Part shown: one piece after another, positions 23,393 through 30,289 of the stretch
Layout of the letters: every line of letters begins with the position of its first letter
Position numbering within the stretch: position 1 is the first letter of the stretch
NCBI GenBank assembly: GCA_007571115.1
Contig: RKSA01000092.1
Location: 1-30,289, forward strand
Reading direction: 5' to 3'
Length of the DNA stretch: 30,289 nucleotides
DNA from: Gammaproteobacteria bacterium
Lineage (GTDB): Bacteria > Pseudomonadota > Gammaproteobacteria > Pseudomonadales > Pseudohongiellaceae
The notes under the pieces: model-generated
Told to the model about the DNA's origin: nothing
Database searches by the model: none
The model's input: only the letters and a program-made list of their open reading frames with translations
Translations under genes and position numbers: made by a program

Positions 23393-24502
23393 ATGACGGC
23401 GAGCCCCGCAACCACGCCAGCGGCTCGCGGAGGCCGCGCCGCTGCCGGCAAGTACCTGATCGTGGGCCCGTCCTGGGTTGGCGACATGGTCATGGCCCAG
23501 GCGCTGTTCCGCCAGCTCAAGGCCGACAATCCGCACAACGGGATCGTCGTTCTGGCGCCGGCGTGGACCAGGCCCCTGCTGGCGCGAATGGCCGAAGTCG
23601 CCGCTGGCCAGGCCCTGCCTTTTCGGCACGGCGAATGGGCCTGGCGCGAGCGGCGGCGAATCGGCAGGGCCTTGCGGCGCGAGGGCTTCAGCCACGCCAT
23701 CGTATTGCCCAATTCGTTCAAGTCGGCGCTGATTCCCTGGCAGGCGAGGATCCCCGAGCGAATCGGCTGGCGAGGCGAATGGCGCGACTTGCTGCTCACT
23801 GACTGTCGCCGCCTCGACAAGCAGAAGCTGCCATTGATGGCGCAGCGTTTCGCCGCGCTGGCGCGGCCCGCCGACAGTCCGGCCCCTGCCGACTTGCTCG
23901 CGCCAAGGCTCACGGTGCGGCCCGACGAACTTGAGGCTGCCTGCCGGAAATTGCGCTTGCACCGCGAGCAGCCGGTGCTCGCGCTTTGCCCCGGCGCCGA
24001 ATTTGGCCCGTCCAAGCAATGGCCTGCGGCGCATCATGCCGCGCTCGCGAATCGCTATTTGCGCCTGGGCTGGCAGGTCTGGCTGTTCGGCTCGGCGAAT
24101 GACCGCGCCATCGCGGCCGCGATCGCGGCCGCGATCGCGCCGGAACTGGCGCATCACTGCCGCGACCTGACGGGCCGCACGAACCTGGCCGAAGCGATCG
24201 ACCTGCTGTCGGCGAGCGATGTCGTCGTTGCCAACGATTCCGGCCTCATGCACGTCGCTGCGGCGCTGGACAGGCCATTGGTCGCGATCTATGGATCGAG
24301 CTCGGGATCGTTCACGCCGCCCCTCGCCAGCAAGGTAGAATTGCTCGCCACAGGAATCGAGTGCCAGCCTTGTCACCGCCGCGAATGCCCGTATGGGCAT
24401 CTGCGCTGCCTGAACGAAATGCGGCCCGAAACCGTGGCGACCGCCATCGACGGCCTGCGAGACGAAAACAGCGGAGAAGTGGCGAATTGCGGATTCTCAT
24501 AG
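23393..24502 (+). CDS. waaF: LPS heptosyltransferase II (WaaF-type, GT9)
   Basis: This 369-residue protein transfers the second heptose to the LPS inner core. It has the GT9 start VGPSWVGDMVMAQALFRQL, then VLALCPGAEFGPSKQWP at the start of the second Rossmann domain, DVVVANDSGLMHVAAALDRP and LVAIYGSSSGSFTPPL for ADP-heptose binding. The cysteine-rich tail CQPCHRRECPYGHLRCL is typical of WaaF. The N-terminus has about 18 extra polar residues before the first strand. A 12-bp unit (GCGGCCGCGATC) is duplicated inside it. The 3' end overlaps waaC by 16 bp, and the three core genes run in one direction, consistent with an operon. Confidence 0.93.
   Translation: MTASPATTPAARGGRAAAGKYLIVGPSWVGDMVMAQALFRQLKADNPHNGIVVLAPAWTRPLLARMAEVAAGQALPFRHGEWAWRERRRIGRALRREGFSHAIVLPNSFKSALIPWQARIPERIGWRGEWRDLLLTDCRRLDKQKLPLMAQRFAALARPADSPAPADLLAPRLTVRPDELEAACRKLRLHREQPVLALCPGAEFGPSKQWPAAHHAALANRYLRLGWQVWLFGSANDRAIAAAIAAAIAPELAHHCRDLTGRTNLAEAIDLLSASDVVVANDSGLMHVAAALDRPLVAIYGSSSGSFTPPLASKVELLATGIECQPCHRRECPYGHLRCLNEMRPETVATAIDGLRDENSGEVANCGFS
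24113..24136 (+). repeat. Duplicated 12-bp unit within waaF
   Basis: GCGGCCGCGATC occurs twice in a row (24113-24124, 24125-24136) and is flanked by partial copies. It encodes AIAAAIAAAIA in a helix of the second Rossmann domain and keeps the frame. Confidence 0.8.
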
Positions 24503-25542
24503 TCAAGGTCTCTTCGCTCGGCGACATCATCCACACCTTGCCTGCGGTCACCGACGCCGCCCATGCGCGCAAGGATGTCGTGTTCGACTGGGTTGTCGAG
24601 GAGAACTTCATCGAGGTTCCCGGCTGGCATCGAGCAGTGGACAAGGTCATTCCCGTCTCGCTGCGCCGCTGGCGGCGCAACTTGCTGAAAACCTTGCGTG
24701 ATCGCGAGTTGCGCGAGTTTCGGCGGCGCCTGCGCAGCGAGCATTACGACCTGGTGATCGACGCCCAGGGGCTGGTCAAGAGCGGCATCATCAGCCGCAT
24801 GTCAAAAGGGCTGACGATCGGCCTGAGCAACCAGACCGCGCGCGAGCCGCTGTCGTCGCTGTTCTACAACCGCTCGTACCCGGTTCCCTGGGGCGATCAT
24901 GCCGTCGAGCGCGTGCGCCAGTTGTTCGCGCGAACGCTCAATTACCGCTATGGCGAGCAAGTCGATTACGGAATCGACCTCTCGCGAATCGGTGAGGAGC
25001 TGGCCCCGCCCGGAACCGGCCCGGTGCTGTTTCTCCACGGCACCACCTGGGAAACCAAGCAATGGCCCGATGCGTACTGGCGCCGGCTCGGCGAGCTCGC
25101 AGTGGCGGCAGGCTATCGGATCCTGCTTCCCTGGGGTGACGAGCGCGAAAGGCGCCGAGCCGAATCGATCGCCAATGGCAGTGACCAGGTGACGGTGCTG
25201 GCGAGCCAAAGCCTGACGGGAATCGCCCGGCACATGCTCAAGGCGAGCGGAATGATCGCGGTCGATACCGGTCTCGGCCATCTCGCGGCGGCCCTCGGCA
25301 AGCCGGCGCTGACCCTGTACGGCGCGACGAGCCCCGAGCTCACGGGAACTTTCGGCCGCCAGCAGTTGCATCTCGCCTCGGATCTGCAATGCGCCCCTTG
25401 CATGAAAAAGGCTTGCGCATACGAAGGCCCAGCGCTCTTCGACGAATTGCCAACCGGCCCCCTGAAAGTGCAGCCACCGTGCTTCGCAACCCACAAGCCC
25501 GAACAAGTCTGGCACCGCTTCGAGCAACTCGTTGCAGGCTGA
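24487..25542 (+). CDS. waaC: LPS heptosyltransferase I (WaaC-type, GT9)
   Basis: The product transfers the first heptose to the Kdo of lipid A-Kdo2. It begins LRILIVKVSSLGDIIHTLPA, the WaaC signature, and has YDLVIDAQGLVKSGIIS, PVLFLHGTTWETKQWP and MIAVDTGLGHLAAALGKPA. I chose the TTG at 24487 because no ATG or GTG lies at the conserved N-terminus and GGAGAAG is seven bases upstream. The first 16 bp overlap the end of waaF. The gene is 351 codons, a normal length. Its product acts before WaaF although its gene is second in order. Confidence 0.93.
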   Translation: MRILIVKVSSLGDIIHTLPAVTDAAHARKDVVFDWVVEENFIEVPGWHRAVDKVIPVSLRRWRRNLLKTLRDRELREFRRRLRSEHYDLVIDAQGLVKSGIISRMSKGLTIGLSNQTAREPLSSLFYNRSYPVPWGDHAVERVRQLFARTLNYRYGEQVDYGIDLSRIGEELAPPGTGPVLFLHGTTWETKQWPDAYWRRLGELAVAAGYRILLPWGDERERRRAESIANGSDQVTVLASQSLTGIARHMLKASGMIAVDTGLGHLAAALGKPALTLYGATSPELTGTFGRQQLHLASDLQCAPCMKKACAYEGPALFDELPTGPLKVQPPCFATHKPEQVWHRFEQLVAG

Positions 25543-25549
25543 CAGCATC

Positions 25550-26695
25550 ATGAAAATCGCCTTCCTGATTCATTCGTGGTTCCCCCATGGCGGCCAGCAA
25601 CGCGACATGATGCGGCTGGCGAGGGAATGCCTGGCTCGCGGCCACGACCTGACCGTTCATGCGATGCGTTGGCGTGGGCCGCGACCGGACGGTTTGCGTG
25701 TCAACCTGATCGAGGCATCGGCACTGGGCCGGCTGAGCCGCTACCGGCGCTACGCCGAGCAGGTGCGGCGCGCGCTGGCGGCTGATCCCGTCGAGCTCGT
25801 CGTTGGTTTTAACAAGATGCCCCTGCTCGATGCCTATTTCGCTGCGGACCCGTGTTTTGCCGAAATCGCCCAAAACCAGCGCCCAGCGTGGTATCGCTAC
25901 ACTCCGCGTTTCAGGCATTTCAGCGCCTGGGAGCAAAGCGTGTTCGGCGCCGAGAGCAAGACCGCAGTGCTGCTGCTGACCGCGCGGCAACGCGACGAAT
26001 ACCTAAGGCATTACCCCGATAGCGCCGAACGCCTGCATCTGTTGCCTCCCGGCCTCGCCGAGGAGCGCAAGGTCGCTGCACGCGACCCCCAGGCACGGCG
26101 CCGCTTGCGGCGCGAGCTCGCCATTGCCGAGCGGCAAACGCTGATCCTGCAAGTCGGTTCGGGATTTCGCATCAAGGGAGTCGATCGTTCGCTGCGCGCC
26201 TTCGCTTCGCTGCCGGAGCGACTCGCTAGCGATTGCCGCTTCGTCCTCGTCGGCAGCGACCGGCCAGTGCGGTTCCGCAGGCTCGCGCGCAGGCTCGGCG
26301 TCAGCGACCGGTTCACGGTGCTGCCAGGGCAGGACGATGTGGCAAGCCTCTACCAGGCCGCTGACCTGCTCCTGCATCCCGCCTACGTCGAAAGCGCCGG
26401 CCACGTCCTGCTCGAAGCAACCGTCGCGGGGCTTCCGGTGCTGACCACGGCGACTTGCGGCTACGCCAGCCACATCATCAAGGCCGGGTCGGGCGAGGTC
26501 TGCGGCGAGCCTTTCAGCCAGCGCGAGCTCGACGCTCGCCTGCTCGACATGCTGACCCGGCTCGAACACGCTCCCTGGCAGCAGAACGGCCTGCGCTACG
26601 GTCGCGACGATTCGCTCTGCCAAATGCCCAGCGCCGCCATCGACCTGCTCGAACAACTCGCCACACCCAACATCACTCCCCGTGAGATAGAGTGA
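25550..26695 (+). CDS. waaG: LPS core glucosyltransferase I (WaaG-type, GT4)
   Basis: This 381-residue GT-B enzyme is close in sequence pattern to E. coli WaaG: it starts MKIAFLIHSWFPHGGQQRDM and contains VVGFNKMPLLDAYFAADPCF, LHLLPPGLAEERK, LILQVGSGFRIKGVDRSLRA, ADLLLHPAYVESAGHVLLEA and GLPVLTTATCGYASHI. The EX7E-type GT4 motif (ESAGHVLLE) is present. WaaG adds the first sugar (glucose in enterics) to heptose II. The ATG at 25550 has only a weak ribosome binding site, but matches the family start. The gene follows waaC by 7 bp. Its stop codon sits inside an 11-bp inverted repeat. Confidence 0.93.
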   Translation: MKIAFLIHSWFPHGGQQRDMMRLARECLARGHDLTVHAMRWRGPRPDGLRVNLIEASALGRLSRYRRYAEQVRRALAADPVELVVGFNKMPLLDAYFAADPCFAEIAQNQRPAWYRYTPRFRHFSAWEQSVFGAESKTAVLLLTARQRDEYLRHYPDSAERLHLLPPGLAEERKVAARDPQARRRLRRELAIAERQTLILQVGSGFRIKGVDRSLRAFASLPERLASDCRFVLVGSDRPVRFRRLARRLGVSDRFTVLPGQDDVASLYQAADLLLHPAYVESAGHVLLEATVAGLPVLTTATCGYASHIIKAGSGEVCGEPFSQRELDARLLDMLTRLEHAPWQQNGLRYGRDDSLCQMPSAAIDLLEQLATPNITPREIE

Positions 26696-26700
26696 TGTTG
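26668..26700. terminator. 11-bp perfect inverted repeat over the waaG stop codon
   Basis: CAACATCACTC (26668-26678) pairs perfectly with GAGTGATGTTG (26690-26700) around an 11-base loop (26679-26689). The waaG TGA lies in the right arm at 26693-26695. There is no T-run after the stem, so it is not a classic intrinsic terminator; it could stabilise the mRNA 3' end or be an operator. Its position between waaG and the next promoter supports a transcription boundary. Confidence 0.45.
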
Positions 26701-26723
26701 CAGATCCGAACGACCCAGGCCGC

Positions 26724-26752
26724 ATGACTCTCCTGCGCGAATCGACTATGAT
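26724..26752 (+). promoter_or_regulatory. Likely sigma70-type promoter for the secreted protease
   Basis: ATGACT (26724-26729, four of six matches to TTGACA) and TATGAT (26747-26752, five of six matches to TATAAT) are 17 bp apart. Transcription would begin near 26759, leaving a leader of about 45 bases before the GGGGAGAG ribosome site and the TTG start at 26805. This excludes the in-frame ATGs at 26724 and 26748 as starts. Confidence 0.5.
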
Positions 26753-26804
26753 CGTCGGCGACACGGATCTTCCATGCGCACCGCTTCCACGGGGAGAGAA
26801 ACTC

Positions 26805-29800
26805 TTGTTCGCTCGCTGCCTTGCCTTGCTGCTGCTATGCCACGCCTTGCCGGTTTTCGGCCAGGCGCCCGGGGAAGCCTCCGGGCGAGAGCATTTCCTC
26901 CCCCTGATCATCGACGGTGGCGGCTTCCAGACCTGGCTGATGCTCGTCAACGAGCTGGAAGTGCCGAACCAATGCGTGCTCATGCTGCAAGGGCCGGAAC
27001 TTACCGAAAGCCGTTTCAGGCCCCACCGCGATTTTTCGGTGACGGACTCGCTGGCAAGCATCTGGCTCGATTCCCAGGGATCGAGCGTGACCCTGGTGAG
27101 CAAAGGCACCGAGCCCCTGACCTTCGGCTATGGCGAAATCGAATGCATCGGGCCGGTCGCCGCGCGCGTCCTGCTCAGCCAGCGAACTGCTGGCGCTTTC
27201 ACCGCCATGACGGCCCTGCCCAGCGCTGCGGCGGCAACACGATTCGAGTTTCCCTGGCCAGAGCAGGTCAGCTCGATGGGGCTCGCGCTGTCGAACAACT
27301 CGAACGCCGCTGCAACGTGTTCGCTGGAACTTGACGCGAGCCAGAACCTGCCGAGCCGGTCGATCAGCATCCCCAGCCGCTCGACCACCTTCCATCTCGA
27401 ACCGCTCCCGGAAACCGTGCCGACGGGGTTTCCCGGCGCTGCGCTGGCCTTGTCGTGCGATCTCCCCGTTGGCGCCTTGGGAGTGCCCCTCGCGGGAGCG
27501 ACGTTCGCGTCGCTGCCTGCAGCCGTGCTGCCCAGCGGCAGCGAGGAAATGGCGACGATTCCGCTCGTCGTCGATGGTGTCGGCTTCCGCTCGCGGCTCG
27601 TCGTCGTCAACACTTCCGACGCCGCCAATCAATGCTCGCTGACGATTCACGGCGACGGTCTCACCGCACGCGACTTTGCCAGATCGAGCGGCGCCAGCGG
27701 CACTGCGGTCACGCTGCCGACGCCTGGCGCCCACGAAGTCTTGACGAGCCCTGGCGACCCGGCGTTGGCCGTGGGTTTCGCCACCGTTGAATGCGAGCAC
27801 GCGGCGACGGCGCACAATTTCCTGTCCTTGCAAGTGCAAGAGACGCTCGCCGGAATGACGACGGTTGCCTCCGTTCGCTCGGCGAACGGTTTCGAGTTTC
27901 CCGCAATGCCCCGTTCTGGCAACTACGCGCTCATCTTCGCCAATGCGGCCGAGCAGGAAACGAACTGCCAGCTCGAGCTGCTCGATGAAAACGGAACTGC
28001 ATTGACCCAGGCCTCGATCAAGCTGCCAGGCGGCGCGAGCACCATCCGCTTTCTCGACGAGTTCGAATCGGCTGGCACGCTCGGAACGCAACGAGTCGGG
28101 GCATCGTGCGACGGCGCCGTTGCCGCGACGGGCCTGCCCTTTGCGGGGGCTGCCTTCGCCGCCTTGGCGCCGGTCTTGCCCGGCTTGTCTGGCGGGCCGC
28201 AGCCCAGCCCCTTGCTGATCGACAGGCAAGGCTGCCAGGACGGGCGATTCGTCACGAGCCCCGCGCGCAATCTTGCAGCGGTGACCGACTGTCTGGCGCT
28301 CGTCAGCTTCGCCAACGCCATGCTGCTAAACGGCTCGGACCAGTCGGGGCCCTTGGGGAGTTGGGGCAAGGAAGGGCAATTGCGAGTCGGGGACTGGGAA
28401 GGGGTCACCGTCATCAGCGGAAGGGTCACCGCCATCGACCTGCTCGAGGCAGGCTTGCGGGGCAAGCTCCCGGTGCAACTGAGCAGCCTGAAGTCCTTGC
28501 AGCGGCTCGATCTCGGCAGCAACGAGCTGAGCGGCGGAATCCCGCCGTGGCTGACGCGGCTTGCAAGGCTGCGAGTGTTGCAGCTCGACGGCAACCAGCT
28601 CGGCGGCGCCATCCCTGCCGGGCTGGCAAGCCTGAAGAATCTGCGCAGTCTGACTCTTGGCGACAACGGCCTGATTGGCCCGATTCCGGCTGAGCTTGGC
28701 GATCTTGCCGAATTGCAGATTCTGGCATTGCAGAACAATGCGCTGAGCGGCACGATCCCGCTGCAAATCGCAAATCTGGAGAAATTGACGCAACTGAACA
28801 TCAGCGGCAACCGCCTGTCGGGGGAAATACCTCGGCAACTCGCCGAGTTGCCGAGATTGACCGCTCTTTCACTCGGGGACAACAACTTCAAGGGAACCCT
28901 GCCATGGGAATTCCAGGAGCATTATCTCGACTGGTTCGATTTCCATGGAATCACCAGGAGAACCCTGATTACCGGAGTCGAGATGCCGCCTCCGCGCGAG
29001 CGCAATCCCGACTATTCCAGCGATCCGGCGAGCAATGGCAATGCGGCTTTTCATTCGTTTTCGGTTTTCCAGGGGCCCCTGGTTCTGCAACGCGCCGCCG
29101 CCGATGCCGACTGGACCGAGCAGCACACTCCCATTCTCGGCCGCGCTGCGGCCTTGGCGGTCGAGATCGACCATGGCGTTGCCGAGCCGCCGGTGGTCAT
29201 CGCCCGGCTTCTTGACGCCGACGATGCGACCCTCGTCGAGCGCCTGCCGCAAGCGGCGCCGCCGATCACCCAGGCCATGGAGGCTGGCGGTTGGCGCAGC
29301 GAATACGTGTTCGAAGTTTCAGGCGCACAATTCGCACGATCGAATCGCCTCGTACACGTCATCGACCCTGACGGAGAGCTTGCCGAAACCAACGAGGAAG
29401 ACAACGTTTCCTCGCCATACGTCATCGAGGGCGAGGAGGCGCCGCGCTTGCGCATCACCTTCTTTCCCTTTGTGCTGCCTGACGGGGCGCAGCCGGAACT
29501 CGACACCGATGCATTGATGGCGGGAGTCCTGGCCTATCTGCCCGTCGCCGATGCTTTCGAGGCGGAAATCGGCCCGGTCCAGACTGCGGATCCGGAAGAT
29601 GACCTGTACGACATGCACTCGGCGCTGTTCCGGTCGTGGAACCGCGACGCCGAGCGGCACGAGTTCTATCACGGCATCATCGGCTTCAGGGTCGGAAGGC
29701 TGGCAGGCCTTGGCCATCGGCCGGGCTGGGTGGCGGTGAGCATTCTCGACATCCACAACACGATCCCCCACGAGCTCGGCCACAATCTGAGCCTCGGGCA

Positions 29801-30289
29801 TACTCCCGGCTGCGAAGCCGACGACGCCGACGACAACTATCCACATGCCGAAGGTGCGCTGGGCCCGGGACGCGGCTGGGACCGCAACTGGCGGCGCTTT
29901 GTGTCCGGCGGCGAAGGGAGCCGCTTCGGCGACTTGATGTCGTACTGCACCGACCTCAATTTCATATCCGACTATCACTACCGCAAGGCCTGGGACTACT
30001 GGCGGCAAAGAGGCCCCTCACCAGCCCTGTCGGCGTCGCTGCAAAGCCAGGCAGCGCCGCCGCGATCATCCGGCATCGCCGTTGGCCAGAGCGAAACGCT
30101 ACCCTCGACCACGGGCACGGCTGTGCAAGCCAACAGCCTGGCGCTCTCGGGCCAGCTCGAGGTTGCAGGGCTCGCCGACCCCGATGTCCTCGAGACGCTG
30201 GACCTCTGCCTGAGCTGCAAAGGCTGCAAAGCCGAGTGCCCAAGCAACGTGGACATCGGGCGCTACAAGGCCGAGTACCTCGCGCAGAC
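26805..30289 (+). CDS. Large secreted LRR metalloprotease, 3' partial, with a suspect fused end
   Basis: The frame runs to the window end without a stop, giving at least 1,161 residues. I chose the TTG at 26805: GGGGAGAG precedes it and the signal peptide (LALLLLCHALPVFGQA) then starts at once. The N-terminal half has about three related beta modules of the form DGxGFxTxLxLVN with single cysteines. Residues about 560-695 hold five or more plant-type leucine-rich repeats (LDLGSNELSGGIPPWL). A CARDB-like segment follows (HVIDPDGELAETNEEDNV). The metzincin-like protease site is HELGHNLSLGH (H989 onward), with a Met-turn DLMSYC. The last 40 residues have LCLSCKGCKAECPSNVD, a ferredoxin-type cluster typical of FAD/Fe-S oxidoreductases and unexpected here. 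Confidence 0.82.
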   Translation, partial: MFARCLALLLLCHALPVFGQAPGEASGREHFLPLIIDGGGFQTWLMLVNELEVPNQCVLMLQGPELTESRFRPHRDFSVTDSLASIWLDSQGSSVTLVSKGTEPLTFGYGEIECIGPVAARVLLSQRTAGAFTAMTALPSAAAATRFEFPWPEQVSSMGLALSNNSNAAATCSLELDASQNLPSRSISIPSRSTTFHLEPLPETVPTGFPGAALALSCDLPVGALGVPLAGATFASLPAAVLPSGSEEMATIPLVVDGVGFRSRLVVVNTSDAANQCSLTIHGDGLTARDFARSSGASGTAVTLPTPGAHEVLTSPGDPALAVGFATVECEHAATAHNFLSLQVQETLAGMTTVASVRSANGFEFPAMPRSGNYALIFANAAEQETNCQLELLDENGTALTQASIKLPGGASTIRFLDEFESAGTLGTQRVGASCDGAVAATGLPFAGAAFAALAPVLPGLSGGPQPSPLLIDRQGCQDGRFVTSPARNLAAVTDCLALVSFANAMLLNGSDQSGPLGSWGKEGQLRVGDWEGVTVISGRVTAIDLLEAGLRGKLPVQLSSLKSLQRLDLGSNELSGGIPPWLTRLARLRVLQLDGNQLGGAIPAGLASLKNLRSLTLGDNGLIGPIPAELGDLAELQILALQNNALSGTIPLQIANLEKLTQLNISGNRLSGEIPRQLAELPRLTALSLGDNNFKGTLPWEFQEHYLDWFDFHGITRRTLITGVEMPPPRERNPDYSSDPASNGNAAFHSFSVFQGPLVLQRAAADADWTEQHTPILGRAAALAVEIDHGVAEPPVVIARLLDADDATLVERLPQAAPPITQAMEAGGWRSEYVFEVSGAQFARSNRLVHVIDPDGELAETNEEDNVSSPYVIEGEEAPRLRITFFPFVLPDGAQPELDTDALMAGVLAYLPVADAFEAEIGPVQTADPEDDLYDMHSALFRSWNRDAERHEFYHGIIGFRVGRLAGLGHRPGWVAVSILDIHNTIPHELGHNLSLGHTPGCEADDADDNYPHAEGALGPGRGWDRNWRRFVSGGEGSRFGDLMSYCTDLNFISDYHYRKAWDYWRQRGPSPALSASLQSQAAPPRSSGIAVGQSETLPSTTGTAVQANSLALSGQLEVAGLADPDVLETLDLCLSCKGCKAECPSNVDIGRYKAEYLAQ

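Overview
The window looks like one contig of a GC-rich Gram-negative bacterium, most likely a gammaproteobacterium. It carries consecutive WaaF-, WaaC- and WaaG-type LPS inner-core glycosyltransferases, an NnrU-family membrane protein, an RND/MMPL-type exporter and many lipoproteins. Coding is dense, codon third positions are mostly G or C, and several genes appear to start at GTG or TTG. I cannot place it below class. No tRNA, rRNA, CRISPR array, insertion sequence or integrase was seen. No gap without a gene exceeds about 155 bp.

Layout. (1) 1-4134: the 3' part of a YhaN/SbcC-like coiled-coil ATPase, an NnrU-family membrane protein and a small exported protein of unknown function. (2) 4229-7236, minus strand: an RND/MMPL-family transporter whose 3' end overlaps a c-type cytochrome lipoprotein with an unusual CX3CH haem motif. 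(3) 7428-9419: a hydantoinase/oxoprolinase A-type subunit with no B subunit in view. (4) 9575-21717: a tightly packed cluster of eleven envelope genes, followed after about 100 bp by a secreted M48 metalloprotease. (5) 23393-26695: waaF, waaC and waaG. (6) 26805 to the end: a very large secreted protein with plant-type leucine-rich repeats and a metzincin-like zinc protease domain. It runs without a stop into a ferredoxin-like cysteine cluster that belongs to a different enzyme family, so a chimera is suspected.

The most interesting part is region 4. It encodes a MotA/TolQ/ExbB-type channel and two von Willebrand A (vWA) proteins. Each vWA protein begins with one transmembrane helix of the form FLDVxxCGFGA, resembling the FIDVM helix of ExbD/TolR with its ion-carrying aspartate. 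A degenerate actin/Hsp70-fold protein with an FHA-like tail lies between channel and vWA genes. Around them are a single-pass TPR-like protein, a PEGA-repeat protein ending in a catalytically dead SUMF1 domain, a small acidic exported protein and four lipoproteins. My reading is an ion-motive-force-driven, envelope-spanning machine in which vWA domains replace the periplasmic domains of ExbD, TolR or MotB. Its biological role is unknown.

A second theme is short tandem repeats with units that are multiples of 3 bp (9, 12, 15 or 42 bp). They occur in at least six genes and in two non-coding gaps, suggesting recent and perhaps strain-variable slippage.
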